A stretch of 64,000 bases of DNA, from NCBI RefSeq assembly GCF_000768345.1, contig NZ_AVPS01000007.1:161348-225347 (forward strand), read 5' to 3'. Shown here piece by piece: positions 23,904 to 31,510 of this stretch. The notes below the pieces were generated by a model that worked only from the letters and a program-made list of their open reading frames with translations, made no database searches and was not told the DNA's origin. Source of the DNA: Lysobacter concretionis Ko07 = DSM 16239 (GTDB taxonomy: Bacteria; Pseudomonadota; Gammaproteobacteria; Xanthomonadales; Xanthomonadaceae). The position numbers were made by a program, and so were the translations under genes. Positions within the stretch are counted from its first letter, which is position 1; every line of letters starts with the position of its first letter.

Positions 23904-25475
23904 ATGGTTTTCCGGATCTCGTTGCTGCTGGTCATCGCCCTGGCGGTGATTGCCGGGTTCGCGCCGAAGCCGTTCGAGGCGATGAGCAATGCCGCGCTGG
24001 CGGAGGTGATCCAGCATGCCGGCTGGCTGTACCTGCTGATCGTGTTCCTCGCCCTGGTGTTCCTCGCCTACCTCGCCTTCGGCCCGCTGGCGCGGCTGCG
24101 GATCGGCGGACGCGACGCCGAACCCGAGTTCTCCAAGCCCGCCTGGCTGTCGATGCTGTTCGCCGCCGGCATGGGCATCGGCCTGGTGTTCTGGGGGGCG
24201 GCCGAGCCGGTCTCGCACCTGCTCACGCCGCCGGAGGGCCTGGCGCCGGGGACGCCGCAGGCCGCGCGCGCGGCGATGCGCTACACCTTCTTCCACTGGG
24301 GCCTGCACCCGTGGGCGATCTACGCGCTGATGGGGCTGGCGATCGCCTGGTTCCAGTACAACCGCAACGGCCGCGGCCTGATCAGCGACCTGCTGCAACC
24401 GCTGATCGGCGACCGCCATCTGGGCTGGATCGGCAAGCTGGTCAACATCGTCGCCGTGGTGGCCACCGCGATCGGCGTCGCCACCACGCTCGGCTTCGGC
24501 ACCATGCAGATCAGCGCCGGCATGGCGCGCGTGTTCGGCCTGCCCACCGGGCTGGGCATGCAGCTGGCGGTGATCGGCGTGTGCTTCGTGCTGTACATGG
24601 CCTCCAGCGCCAGCGGCGTGGACCGCGGCATCAAGTGGCTGTCGAGCTTCAACCTCGCCCTGGCCGGCGTGCTGCTGCTGGCGGTGGCGCTGCTCGGGCC
24701 GACCGCCTTCATCTTCGACACCTTCACCACCTCGCTGGGCAGCTACCTCGACCACCTGGTGGAGATGAGCCTGCGCATGTCGCCGTTCTCCGCGAACACC
24801 TGGGTCGCCGACTGGACAATCTTCTACTGGGCGTGGTGGATTTCCTGGTCGCCGTTCGTGGGCGCGTTCATCGCGCGGGTGTCGTACGGACGCAGCGTGC
24901 GCGAGTTCGTGCTCGGCGTGGTCGTGATGCCCAGCCTGATCGGCTTCGCCTGGTTTTCCACCTTCGGCGGCACCGCGCTGTGGGAGCACCTGTTCTTTGG
25001 CGTGGACATGGCCGGCGCGCTCGCGGCCGGCTACGAGACGGTGCTGTTCCGCATGTACGACAGCCTGCCGCTGCCCGGCCTGCTGTCGGGCCTGACCATC
25101 GTGCTGCTGGTGATCTTCTTCGTGACCTCGGCCGATTCCGCGGTGCTGGTACTGGGCTCGATGTCGAGCGAGACCGCCGGCGACCCGTCGCTGCCGCGCA
25201 AGTTCGCCTGGGGCATCGCCATCGCCCTGATCGCCGCCGCGATGCTGGTGGCCGGTGGCCTGCAAGCGCTGCAGACCCTGATCACCGTCGCCGCCCTGCC
25301 GTTCGCGCTGCTGATGATCGCGGTGATGATCGGCCTGTACCGCGTGCTGAGCATCGAAGCGCTGCGCGAGATAGCCCTGGAGCGCCGCACCCAACGCATG
25401 GTGGAGGCCTGGATCGTGCGTGAGCAGGAGCAGCAGGCGGTGGAGGAGGCGGAAGACGGGCGCGGGTCGCGCTGA
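23904..25475 (+). CDS. BCCT-family betaine/choline/carnitine transporter
   Basis: The protein has 523 residues with 12 membrane helices. It carries the BCCT core GMGIGLVFWGAAEPVSHL and the helix-8 aromatic motif IFYWAWWISWSPFVGAFIARVSYGRSVREF, typical of proton- or sodium-coupled uptake of quaternary ammonium compounds, often for osmoprotection. The C-terminal tail is short and acidic, unlike the long tails of osmosensing BetP-type members. The ATG at 23904 is favoured by GGGA a few bases upstream; a longer frame reaches 23748 but adds non-hydrophobic sequence. It is a single-gene unit behind the amidase terminator. Confidence 0.92.
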   Translation: MVFRISLLLVIALAVIAGFAPKPFEAMSNAALAEVIQHAGWLYLLIVFLALVFLAYLAFGPLARLRIGGRDAEPEFSKPAWLSMLFAAGMGIGLVFWGAAEPVSHLLTPPEGLAPGTPQAARAAMRYTFFHWGLHPWAIYALMGLAIAWFQYNRNGRGLISDLLQPLIGDRHLGWIGKLVNIVAVVATAIGVATTLGFGTMQISAGMARVFGLPTGLGMQLAVIGVCFVLYMASSASGVDRGIKWLSSFNLALAGVLLLAVALLGPTAFIFDTFTTSLGSYLDHLVEMSLRMSPFSANTWVADWTIFYWAWWISWSPFVGAFIARVSYGRSVREFVLGVVVMPSLIGFAWFSTFGGTALWEHLFFGVDMAGALAAGYETVLFRMYDSLPLPGLLSGLTIVLLVIFFVTSADSAVLVLGSMSSETAGDPSLPRKFAWGIAIALIAAAMLVAGGLQALQTLITVAALPFALLMIAVMIGLYRVLSIEALREIALERRTQRMVEAWIVREQEQQAVEEAEDGRGSR

Positions 25476-25802
25476 CTTACCGTATGGGCCCGTCAGGTAC
25501 AGACGCCGCGGTCTGCAGTGGCATATAGGAAGCCCGCATCCGTCCTTGTGTCAGCCACCCGCTTTGGGCGGCGAGCTCAACTCTGATTCGCAAAAGTGTT
25601 GATTGATTCCTCGCTGAAGACGGCGGCCCATAGACTTCAAACCGTTGATTGGCAACGTCCTTGGACTCCCGCCTGCGCGGGAGTGACGATCAAAAGCGAA
25701 TTGATCAGAGCTTCCTTGGCTACCTTGGTAACCATTGCCTCCCGTCTCACACCCTGAGACACCCCCGTGCTCCCATGGCGCCCTTTCCCCGGACCTCACG
25801 CC
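25476..25802. other. Repeat-bearing gap before the helicase gene
   Basis: Positions 25641-25695 are the reverse complement of the left 55 nt of the element at 18216 (arms around TTGGACTCCCGCC). The rest of the gap is AT-richer than its neighbours and shows no reading frame with a ribosome-binding site. A -10/-35 pair was not identified with confidence. Confidence 0.55.
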
Positions 25803-28343
25803 ATGGCCTTCGCCCTCGCTCCCCGCACCGAGAGCGCCGAACGCGTGCTCGCCACCACCGATGGCCGGCCGTCGCGTGACAGTGCGCTGCTGACGCAGCG
25901 GCTGTCGCGGCGCTACGCGGACCGCATCACCGGCAGCTTCACCATTCCCGGGCGCGAGGGCGCGTACGGGCCGATCCCGGACGACGTGCCGGCCGCATTG
26001 GCGGCAGCGTTGCGCGCGCGCGGGATCGACCGGCTCTACAGCCACCAGGTCGAGGCCTGGCAGGCGACGCAGCGCGGCGAGCACGTCGCCATCGTCACGC
26101 CGACGGCCTCGGGCAAGTCGCTGTGCTACACGCTGCCGGTGGTGGCGGCGGCGATGGGCGGCTCGGCGAAAGCGCTCTATTTATTCCCGACCAAGGCGCT
26201 GGCGCAGGACCAGGTGGCCGAGCTGCTGGAACTCAACCGGGCCGGCGACCTCGGGGTCAAGGCGTTCACCTTCGACGGCGACACGCCCGGGGACGCGCGC
26301 CAGGCGATCCGCCTGCACGGCGACATCGTGGTCAGCAACCCGGACATGCTGCACCAGGCGATCCTGCCGCATCACACCAAGTGGGCGCAGTTCTTCGAGA
26401 ACCTGCGCTACGTGGTGATCGACGAGATCCACACGTATCGAGGTGTCTTCGGCAGCCACGTCACCAACGTGCTGCGCCGGCTCAAGCGCATCTGCGCGTT
26501 CTACGGGGTCAGCCCGCAGTTCATCCTGTGCTCGGCGACGATCGGCAACCCGGCCGCGCACGCCCGCGCGCTGATCGAGGCGCCGGTGCACGCGATCACC
26601 GAGTCGGGCGCGCCGACCGGCGACAAACATGTATTGCTCTGGAACCCGCCGGTGATCAACCCGGACCTCGGCCTGCGCGCGTCGGCGCGGTCGCAGAGCA
26701 ACCGCATCGCGCGCATCGCGATCAAGGCCGGGCTGAAGACGCTGGTGTTCGCGCAGTCGCGGCTGATGGTCGAGGTGCTGACCAAGTACCTCAAGGACGT
26801 GTTCGATTCCGACCCGCGCAAGGCCCCGCGCATCCGCGCCTACCGCGGCGGCTACCTGCCGACCGAGCGGCGCGCGGCCGAACGCGACATGCGTGCCGGC
26901 AGCATCGACGGGATCATCAGCACCTCGGCGCTGGAGCTGGGCGTGGACATCGGTTCGCTCGACGTGGTCGTGCTCAACGGCTACCCGGGCTCGGTCGCCG
27001 CGACCTGGCAGCGCTTCGGCCGCGCCGGCCGGCGCCAGCAGCCGAGCCTGGGCGTGCTGGTGGCGAACTCGCAGCCGCTCGACCAGTACGTGGTGCGGCA
27101 CCCGGACTTCTTCGCCGATGCCAGCCCCGAGCACGCGCGCACCGCGCCGGACCAGCCGCTGATCCTGTTCGACCACATCCGCTGCGCGGCCTTCGAGCTG
27201 CCGTTCGTGGTCGATGAGGCGTTTGGCCCGATCGAGCCGGAGGTGTATCTGCAGGCGCTGGCCGAGACCGAGGTGGTGCACAGGGAGGGCGGGCGCTGGG
27301 AGTGGATCGCCGACAGCTATCCGGCCGGCTCGGTGTCGCTGCGCTCGGTCGCGGACGGCAATTTCGTGGTGGTCGACAAGAGTGGCGGCAAGCAGCAGAT
27401 CATCGCCGAGGTCGACTATTCGGCCGCCGCGCTGACGCTGTACGAGGGCGCGATCCACATGGTGCAGAGCACGCCGTACCAGGTCGAGCGGCTGGACTGG
27501 GACGGGCGCAAGGCCTACGTCACCCGCACCCATGTGGACTACTACACCGACTCGATCGACTACTCCAAGCTCAAGGTGCTGGAGCGTTTCGACGGCATCG
27601 ATGCCGGCCACGGCGACTGCGGCCACGGCGAGGTGCACGTGGTGCGGCGGGTGTCGGGCTACAAGAAGATCCGCTACTACACCCACGAGAACATCGGCTA
27701 CGGCCCGGTCAACCTGCCCGACCAGGAGCTGCACACCACCGCGGTCTGGTGGCAGCTGCCGCAGGCGGTGCTGCTGGCGTGGTTCGCGAGCCGGCAGGAC
27801 GCGCTGGACGGGTTTCTCGGTGCCGGCTACGCGCTGCACGTGGTCGCCACGGTGGCGGTGATGGCCGATGCGCGCGACCTGCAGAAGGCGGTCGGCAACG
27901 GCGATGGCGCGTGGTTCGCGACCGCCGATGCGAAGGGTCGCGGGCAGTTGCGCGGGGTCGAGGGGCCGCCAGTGGAGGGGCTGTCGGAAGCCGCCGGCAT
28001 GGGCGGTCGTGCGCGGTTTCCGGCAGGCCACGACGATGGCTTCGAGGTGTTCGACGACGCCGCGCTGCCGGCGACGACCGACGTCATCGAGGTGCAGCAG
28101 TTCGTGCCGACGGTGTACCTGTACGACAACTTCCCCGGCGGTGTCGGCCTCAGCGAACCGTTGTGGCAGCGGCAGGGCGAACTGGTGCAGCGCGCGATCG
28201 AACTGGTCGAACGCTGCGACTGCAAGGCCGGCTGCCCGGCCTGCGTCGGCCCGGTGCTGGCCGCCGACGAGGACGGCGCCGGCGCCACCCCGAAGTCACT
28301 GGCGCGGCGGGTGCTGGGGTTGCTCGCGGAGCTGGCGGAGTGA
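25803..28343 (+). CDS. MrfA/YprA-like superfamily II helicase with DUF1998 domain
   Basis: The protein has 846 residues. Helicase motifs are in order: Walker A TPTASGKSLC near residue 99, DEIH box (VIDEIHTYRG) near residue 205, then the SAT-type motif LCSATIG and the C-terminal helicase blocks STSALELGVDIGSLD and QRFGRAGR. The C-terminal region carries the four-cysteine cluster CDCKAGCPACVG near residue 805, typical of DUF1998. This is the layout of the Bacillus MrfA/YprA and fungal Hrq1 repair helicases that open DNA near crosslinks. The exonuclease gene downstream completes the MrfAB-like pair. The ATG at 25803 is chosen because the 12 codons before it are non-family and no other Met lies near. 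Confidence 0.88.
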   Translation: MAFALAPRTESAERVLATTDGRPSRDSALLTQRLSRRYADRITGSFTIPGREGAYGPIPDDVPAALAAALRARGIDRLYSHQVEAWQATQRGEHVAIVTPTASGKSLCYTLPVVAAAMGGSAKALYLFPTKALAQDQVAELLELNRAGDLGVKAFTFDGDTPGDARQAIRLHGDIVVSNPDMLHQAILPHHTKWAQFFENLRYVVIDEIHTYRGVFGSHVTNVLRRLKRICAFYGVSPQFILCSATIGNPAAHARALIEAPVHAITESGAPTGDKHVLLWNPPVINPDLGLRASARSQSNRIARIAIKAGLKTLVFAQSRLMVEVLTKYLKDVFDSDPRKAPRIRAYRGGYLPTERRAAERDMRAGSIDGIISTSALELGVDIGSLDVVVLNGYPGSVAATWQRFGRAGRRQQPSLGVLVANSQPLDQYVVRHPDFFADASPEHARTAPDQPLILFDHIRCAAFELPFVVDEAFGPIEPEVYLQALAETEVVHREGGRWEWIADSYPAGSVSLRSVADGNFVVVDKSGGKQQIIAEVDYSAAALTLYEGAIHMVQSTPYQVERLDWDGRKAYVTRTHVDYYTDSIDYSKLKVLERFDGIDAGHGDCGHGEVHVVRRVSGYKKIRYYTHENIGYGPVNLPDQELHTTAVWWQLPQAVLLAWFASRQDALDGFLGAGYALHVVATVAVMADARDLQKAVGNGDGAWFATADAKGRGQLRGVEGPPVEGLSEAAGMGGRARFPAGHDDGFEVFDDAALPATTDVIEVQQFVPTVYLYDNFPGGVGLSEPLWQRQGELVQRAIELVERCDCKAGCPACVGPVLAADEDGAGATPKSLARRVLGLLAELAE

Positions 28344-28376
28344 TGATTGCCGCGATTGCCGAAAATCCGGGCTTCT

Positions 28377-28450
28377 GTCGGCGCGTCGCAAGTCGCGATC
28401 GGCCGAACGGCGGAAACCATGTGCAGGTCGCGACTCACGTCGCGCCTACA
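28377..28450. repeat. REPIN 1 (degenerate left copy, intact right copy)
   Basis: A degenerate GTNG-type REP unit at about 28377-28398 and an inverted REP unit at 28428-28449 (CGCGACTCACG core) flank a short spacer. GTAG at the ends is the signature of the family mobilised by RAYT-type transposases in Xanthomonadaceae and Pseudomonadaceae. Confidence 0.7.
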
Positions 28451-28526
28451 AAGGGCGGCCCTTCGAGGCCTGGCATGAAGGTCACCTTCGACATGCTTCG
28501 GCGGCACGCATGTCTGGTGCGCTGCT

Positions 28527-28599
28527 GTAGGAGCGACGTGAGTCGCGAATTCACTGATGTCCCATTGCGTCGTGCGTTCGCGACTCACGTCGCTCCTAC
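28527..28599. repeat. REPIN 2 (perfect inverted pair)
   Basis: The GTAG-starting unit at 28527-28548 (core GTAGGAGCGACGTGAGTCG) is perfectly inverted at 28578-28599 around a 29-nt spacer. The spacer is closely similar to that of the REPIN inside egtB at 34558. Between the helicase and the exonuclease genes it is intergenic, the usual location. Confidence 0.85.
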
Positions 28600-28626
28600 A
28601 GAAAACGCCACGCGCGGGGGATTGGC

Positions 28627-29628
28627 ATGAGCGTGACGCTCGACCGGCTGCGGCTGCTCAAGCGCGAGGCGGGAAAACCTGTTGCCCCTCTCCCGCGGGC
28701 GGAAGAGGGAACGATCGAGCGGGCGCGGCCGGGTCCGGGTTCAACTCTCATGCCGGGCTCCCTGCCTGGTTCGGCCCTGCCTGGTTCGGCCCTGCCGGGT
28801 CCGGCCCGGCCCGGTCCGGATCCGGCCAAGCCTTCGATCGAATCGCTGCGCCGGCTGCTTGGCGTGCGTGCGCGCACGCCCGAGGCATGGCAGCCGCCGC
28901 GACCGCGCGGGCCGGCCGATCGCTCGCTGCCGGGCGAGGAGATCGCGCCCGGTCTGCGCCTGATCGAGACCTGGCTGCCGTTCGCGGCACCCGGCGAAAT
29001 GCTGCCGCTGGCCTTCGCCAGGCGCGACGATGCGGTCGATCCGCGCGACCTGCTGTTCTTCGACACCGAGACCACCGGGCTGGCCGGCGGCACCGGCACG
29101 CGCGCATTCCAGATCGGCGCGGCGGACTGGCATCGGCATTCGGTGCATGGCGATGGCCTGCGCGTGCGCCAGTTGCTGATCACCACCCTGGCCGCCGAGC
29201 CGCTGATGCTGCGCACGTTCGCCGGCTGGCTGGCGCCGACCACGGTGCTGTCGAGCTACAACGGCCGCTGCTACGACTCGCCGTTGTTGAAGACGCGCTA
29301 CCGGCTGGCACGGCTGGGCGACCCGATCACGCCGCTGGACCACGTCGACCTGTTGTTCCCGACCCGCCGCCGCTACCGCGGCGTGTGGGAGAACTGCCGG
29401 TTGGCAACGATCGAGCGCGAGCTGCTGAAGATCGTCCGCGAGGACGACCTGCCCGGATCGGAAGCGCCGGCGGCGTGGCTGTCGTTCCTGCGCGGCGGTT
29501 CCTCGTCGCTGCTGCGGCGCGTGTGCGCGCACAACCACCAGGACGTGGTGACGCTGGCGCGGTTGATGCTGCGGCTGGTCGCGGCGCACGCCGAGGACAC
29601 TGCCGGCGACGCATTTACATGGCCCTAA
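28627..29628 (+). CDS. MrfB/YprB-like DEDD exonuclease with repeat-derived insertion
   Basis: The protein has 333 residues. The nuclease domain (about 135-320) carries the DEDD-type motif FFDTETTGL (D146, E148), LSSYNGRCYDSPLL, and the C-terminal acidic residue in NHQDVV (D306). It fits the RNase-H-like YprB/MrfB family that acts with the MrfA helicase just upstream, 283 nt away. Residues about 15-65 do not belong to the domain: APLPRAEEG is the same palindrome as at 4936, and it is followed by a PGSALPG-type low-complexity run. The ATG at 28627 has GGGGGA upstream. The function as partner of the helicase follows from synteny in Bacillus. Confidence 0.82.
   Translation: MSVTLDRLRLLKREAGKPVAPLPRAEEGTIERARPGPGSTLMPGSLPGSALPGSALPGPARPGPDPAKPSIESLRRLLGVRARTPEAWQPPRPRGPADRSLPGEEIAPGLRLIETWLPFAAPGEMLPLAFARRDDAVDPRDLLFFDTETTGLAGGTGTRAFQIGAADWHRHSVHGDGLRVRQLLITTLAAEPLMLRTFAGWLAPTTVLSSYNGRCYDSPLLKTRYRLARLGDPITPLDHVDLLFPTRRRYRGVWENCRLATIERELLKIVREDDLPGSEAPAAWLSFLRGGSSSLLRRVCAHNHQDVVTLARLMLRLVAAHAEDTAGDAFTWP
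28685..28820. repeat. Palindrome plus 15-nt tandem repeat inside the exonuclease gene
   Basis: CCCTCTCCCGC/GCGGAAGAGGG at 28685-28710 matches the 4936 and 10233 repeats. It is followed by about four 15-nt units (GCCCTGCCTGGTTCG and variants) at about 28752-28819 that encode PGSAL and PGPAR repeats. All keep the reading frame. Confidence 0.7.
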
Positions 29629-29674
29629 CGACGGCAGCGGCACGCTCGCCGGATCATCCACGAGGAACTCCACC

Positions 29675-29971
29675 ATGGTCCGCATTGCCCTGTCCGCCGC
29701 CGTCTTGACGCTCGCTGCCGCCGGCTGCACCACGATGCCGCCGCCGGGTCCGGCGCAGCAACCGGTCGGCGTGTGCGACGCCGATCCGGTGGCCTGGGCG
29801 ATCGGCAATGCCGCCTCGCCGGAAGTCGTCGAGCGCGCGCAATGGGAGAGCCACAGCCGCGATGTCCGCGTGATCGAACCCGGCCAGGCGGTGACGATGG
29901 ATTTCCGCGCCGAACGACTCAACCTGTACGTCAACGAGCGCGGCGCGATCACCCGCGTCGCCTGCGGTTGA
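29675..29971 (+). CDS. Inhibitor I78-family small lipoprotein
   Basis: The protein has 98 residues. A signal peptide ending in the lipobox LAAAGC predicts a lipid-anchored periplasmic or outer-membrane protein. The mature part contains CDADPVAWAIG, VRVIEPGQAVTMDFRAERLNLYV and the C-terminal ITRVACG, the pattern of peptidase inhibitor I78, a family implicated in blocking serine proteases in related bacteria. The ATG at 29675 has GAGGA upstream. It is adjacent to the RNase/barstar pair; a functional link is inferred only from proximity. Confidence 0.8.
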   Translation: MVRIALSAAVLTLAAAGCTTMPPPGPAQQPVGVCDADPVAWAIGNAASPEVVERAQWESHSRDVRVIEPGQAVTMDFRAERLNLYVNERGAITRVACG

Positions 29972-30133
29972 GCCGCGCCTGGCGGTCGAGCTTTTCTGAC
30001 CGGTCGCATGGGGCTGCCAAACGCGCGGGGCACCCCGTCCGGCGCCCTGTCGGACATCGGCGGCGCACGAAGCCGTCCGGATGACCGGCTAGACTGCGTC
30101 GACCAACGCCCCCATCGAATTGCCGGAGTCCGC

Positions 30134-30601
30134 ATGCGCCGCAACCGTCCGCTCTGGCTGCTCGCCGCGATCCTGCTGGTCGGACTGTGGGCCTGGAGCC
30201 AGAACACCGATAACGGTGTCAGCCACGCGCCGACCGCCGCTCCCGCCACTCAGACGGCGGAGGTTCCTCCACCCGCGATGCGCGATGCCGCCCCACGCGA
30301 GCGCGCCGGCAACGACCGTCCGGGCTATCCCGCGTTCCTGCCTCGCGAGGCGCATGCGGTGCTCGACGCCATCGCCCGCGGCGGGCCTTACGAGTACCGG
30401 CAGGACGGCGGCGTGTTCCAGAACCGCGAACGCGAATTGCCGCTGCAGCCGCGTGGCTATTACCGCGAGTTCACCGTCGACACGCCCGGCGCGCGCGACC
30501 GCGGCGCACGGCGCATCGTCACCGGTGGCGATCCTCCGGTGGAGTACTTCTACACCGACGACCACTACCGCAGCTTCCGCCGTTTCGAGGTGGCCCGATG
30601 A
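30134..30601 (+). CDS. Guanyl-specific ribonuclease (barnase/RNase Sa type), N-terminally anchored or exported
   Basis: The protein has 155 residues. An N-terminal hydrophobic helix (about 6-22) acts as a signal anchor or cleavable signal; a Pro/Ala-rich linker leads to the nuclease core at about 60-155. Catalytic residues of microbial G-specific RNases are present: E112 in YYREFTV, R126/R127 in GARRIV and H144 in DDHYRSF. The family cleaves RNA on the 3' side of guanosine. The stop overlaps the barstar start (ATGA), so enzyme and inhibitor are translated together. This is the layout of barnase-barstar modules that protect the producer from its own RNase. Confidence 0.87.
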   Translation: MRRNRPLWLLAAILLVGLWAWSQNTDNGVSHAPTAAPATQTAEVPPPAMRDAAPRERAGNDRPGYPAFLPREAHAVLDAIARGGPYEYRQDGGVFQNRERELPLQPRGYYREFTVDTPGARDRGARRIVTGGDPPVEYFYTDDHYRSFRRFEVAR

Positions 30602-31095
30602 TGTCGACCACAATGATCCCGACCGACCTCCGCGAGCTGCTGGTCGAGCCGCTGCAGGCCCGCGCGTTCTTCATCGACGCGCGCGATACCCGGGCGATGG
30701 CCACGGCCGCGGCGGCGCTGGATTTCGCGGTCGCCCGGGTCGACCTTGCCGGCTGCCGCGACAAGGCCGATGCGCTGGCGCGGATCGGCACGGCATTGCA
30801 GTTCCCCGGCTGGTTCGGTGCCAACTGGGACGCGCTGGCCGATTGCCTCGGCGACCTGTCATGGCTGCTAGCGCCGGGCTACCTGCTGCTGATCGAGAAC
30901 AGCAGCGAATGGCAGGCGGCGCAGAACGAGGATTTCGACACCCTGCTGGCGATCCTCAACGAAGCCGCGCTGGAATGGCGCGAGCGCAACGTGGCGTTCT
31001 GGGCATTGCTGCCGCTGCCCGCGGACGCGTTGGCGCAGCTGGAGCAGCGGGAACCGCTCCAGGACCCGGACTTCGGCGACAGCAACGCGGTGTAA
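30598..31095 (+). CDS. Barstar-family RNase inhibitor
   Basis: The protein has 165 residues (164 from the second ATG at 30601). It has the barstar core DLAGCRDKADALARIGTALQFPGWFGANWDALADCLGDLSWL, where the helix with conserved Asp/Trp/Phe residues inserts into the RNase active site. No signal peptide, so it is cytoplasmic. It overlaps the RNase gene by 4 nt. The Glu/Asp-rich C-terminus is compatible with binding a basic nuclease. Confidence 0.9.
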   Translation: MMSTTMIPTDLRELLVEPLQARAFFIDARDTRAMATAAAALDFAVARVDLAGCRDKADALARIGTALQFPGWFGANWDALADCLGDLSWLLAPGYLLLIENSSEWQAAQNEDFDTLLAILNEAALEWRERNVAFWALLPLPADALAQLEQREPLQDPDFGDSNAV

Positions 31096-31113
31096 CGGCG
31101 GCGTCGCGGCACA

Positions 31114-31179
31114 GCTCGCCCCGCATCAGGCCCGGCCCCGTATCAGGCTCGCCCCGCATCGGGCGCAGCCTCGCATCAG
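31114..31179. repeat. Four tandem units of 16-17 nt downstream of barstar
   Basis: GCTCGCCCCGCATCAG, GCCCGGCCCCGTATCAG, GCTCGCCCCGCATCGG and GCGCAGCCTCGCATCAG follow each other without gaps. They sit between convergent genes and are not coding in a recognisable way. Confidence 0.7.
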
Positions 31180-31192
31180 CCGCGACTGCGCA

Positions 31193-31426
31193 TCACACGC
31201 GGTCGTCGAGGCCGAGCACGCCGGATTTCTTGGCGCAGTGGGCGCAGCAGTAGAAGGTCCCGTTGTGCTCGGCGCCGTGGCCGATGATCCTGCATTGGCA
31301 ATGCGCGCAGGTGGGCGCGAGCGCGTGGATGGCGCACTCGAACGAGTCGAACGTGCCGCTGCCGCGTGGGGTCTTCACGGTGAAGCTCTTGTCGTAGTCG
31401 TTGCCGCAGACGTCGCAGGTGGCCAT
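31193..31426 (-). CDS. Cys/His-rich zinc-ribbon-like small protein
   Basis: The protein has 77 residues and no signal. Cys and His are arranged as CDVC at the start, CAIH, CAHCQCRIIGHG and CCAHC near the end, which suggests one or two bound zinc ions. It may relate to prokaryotic metallothionein-like or zinc-ribbon proteins, but no family was fixed by eye. GAGGAAAG lies 7 nt before the ATG at 31426. It is the first of a minus-strand run and is separated from the barstar gene by the tandem repeat. Confidence 0.75.
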   Translation of the reverse strand: MATCDVCGNDYDKSFTVKTPRGSGTFDSFECAIHALAPTCAHCQCRIIGHGAEHNGTFYCCAHCAKKSGVLGLDDRV

Positions 31427-31510
31427 GGGTCTTTCCTCGGAACGGGTGATCGAGTGTCACGCCGCGCCGTGGCAGGTCCGGTGAAGGCCCCCGGTTCAGA
31501 CGCAGCGCCG

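Noticed and set aside
28377..28599. CRISPR-like repeat cluster
   Set aside because: The units are inverted pairs with GTAG ends and no regularly spaced unique spacers; they are REPINs.
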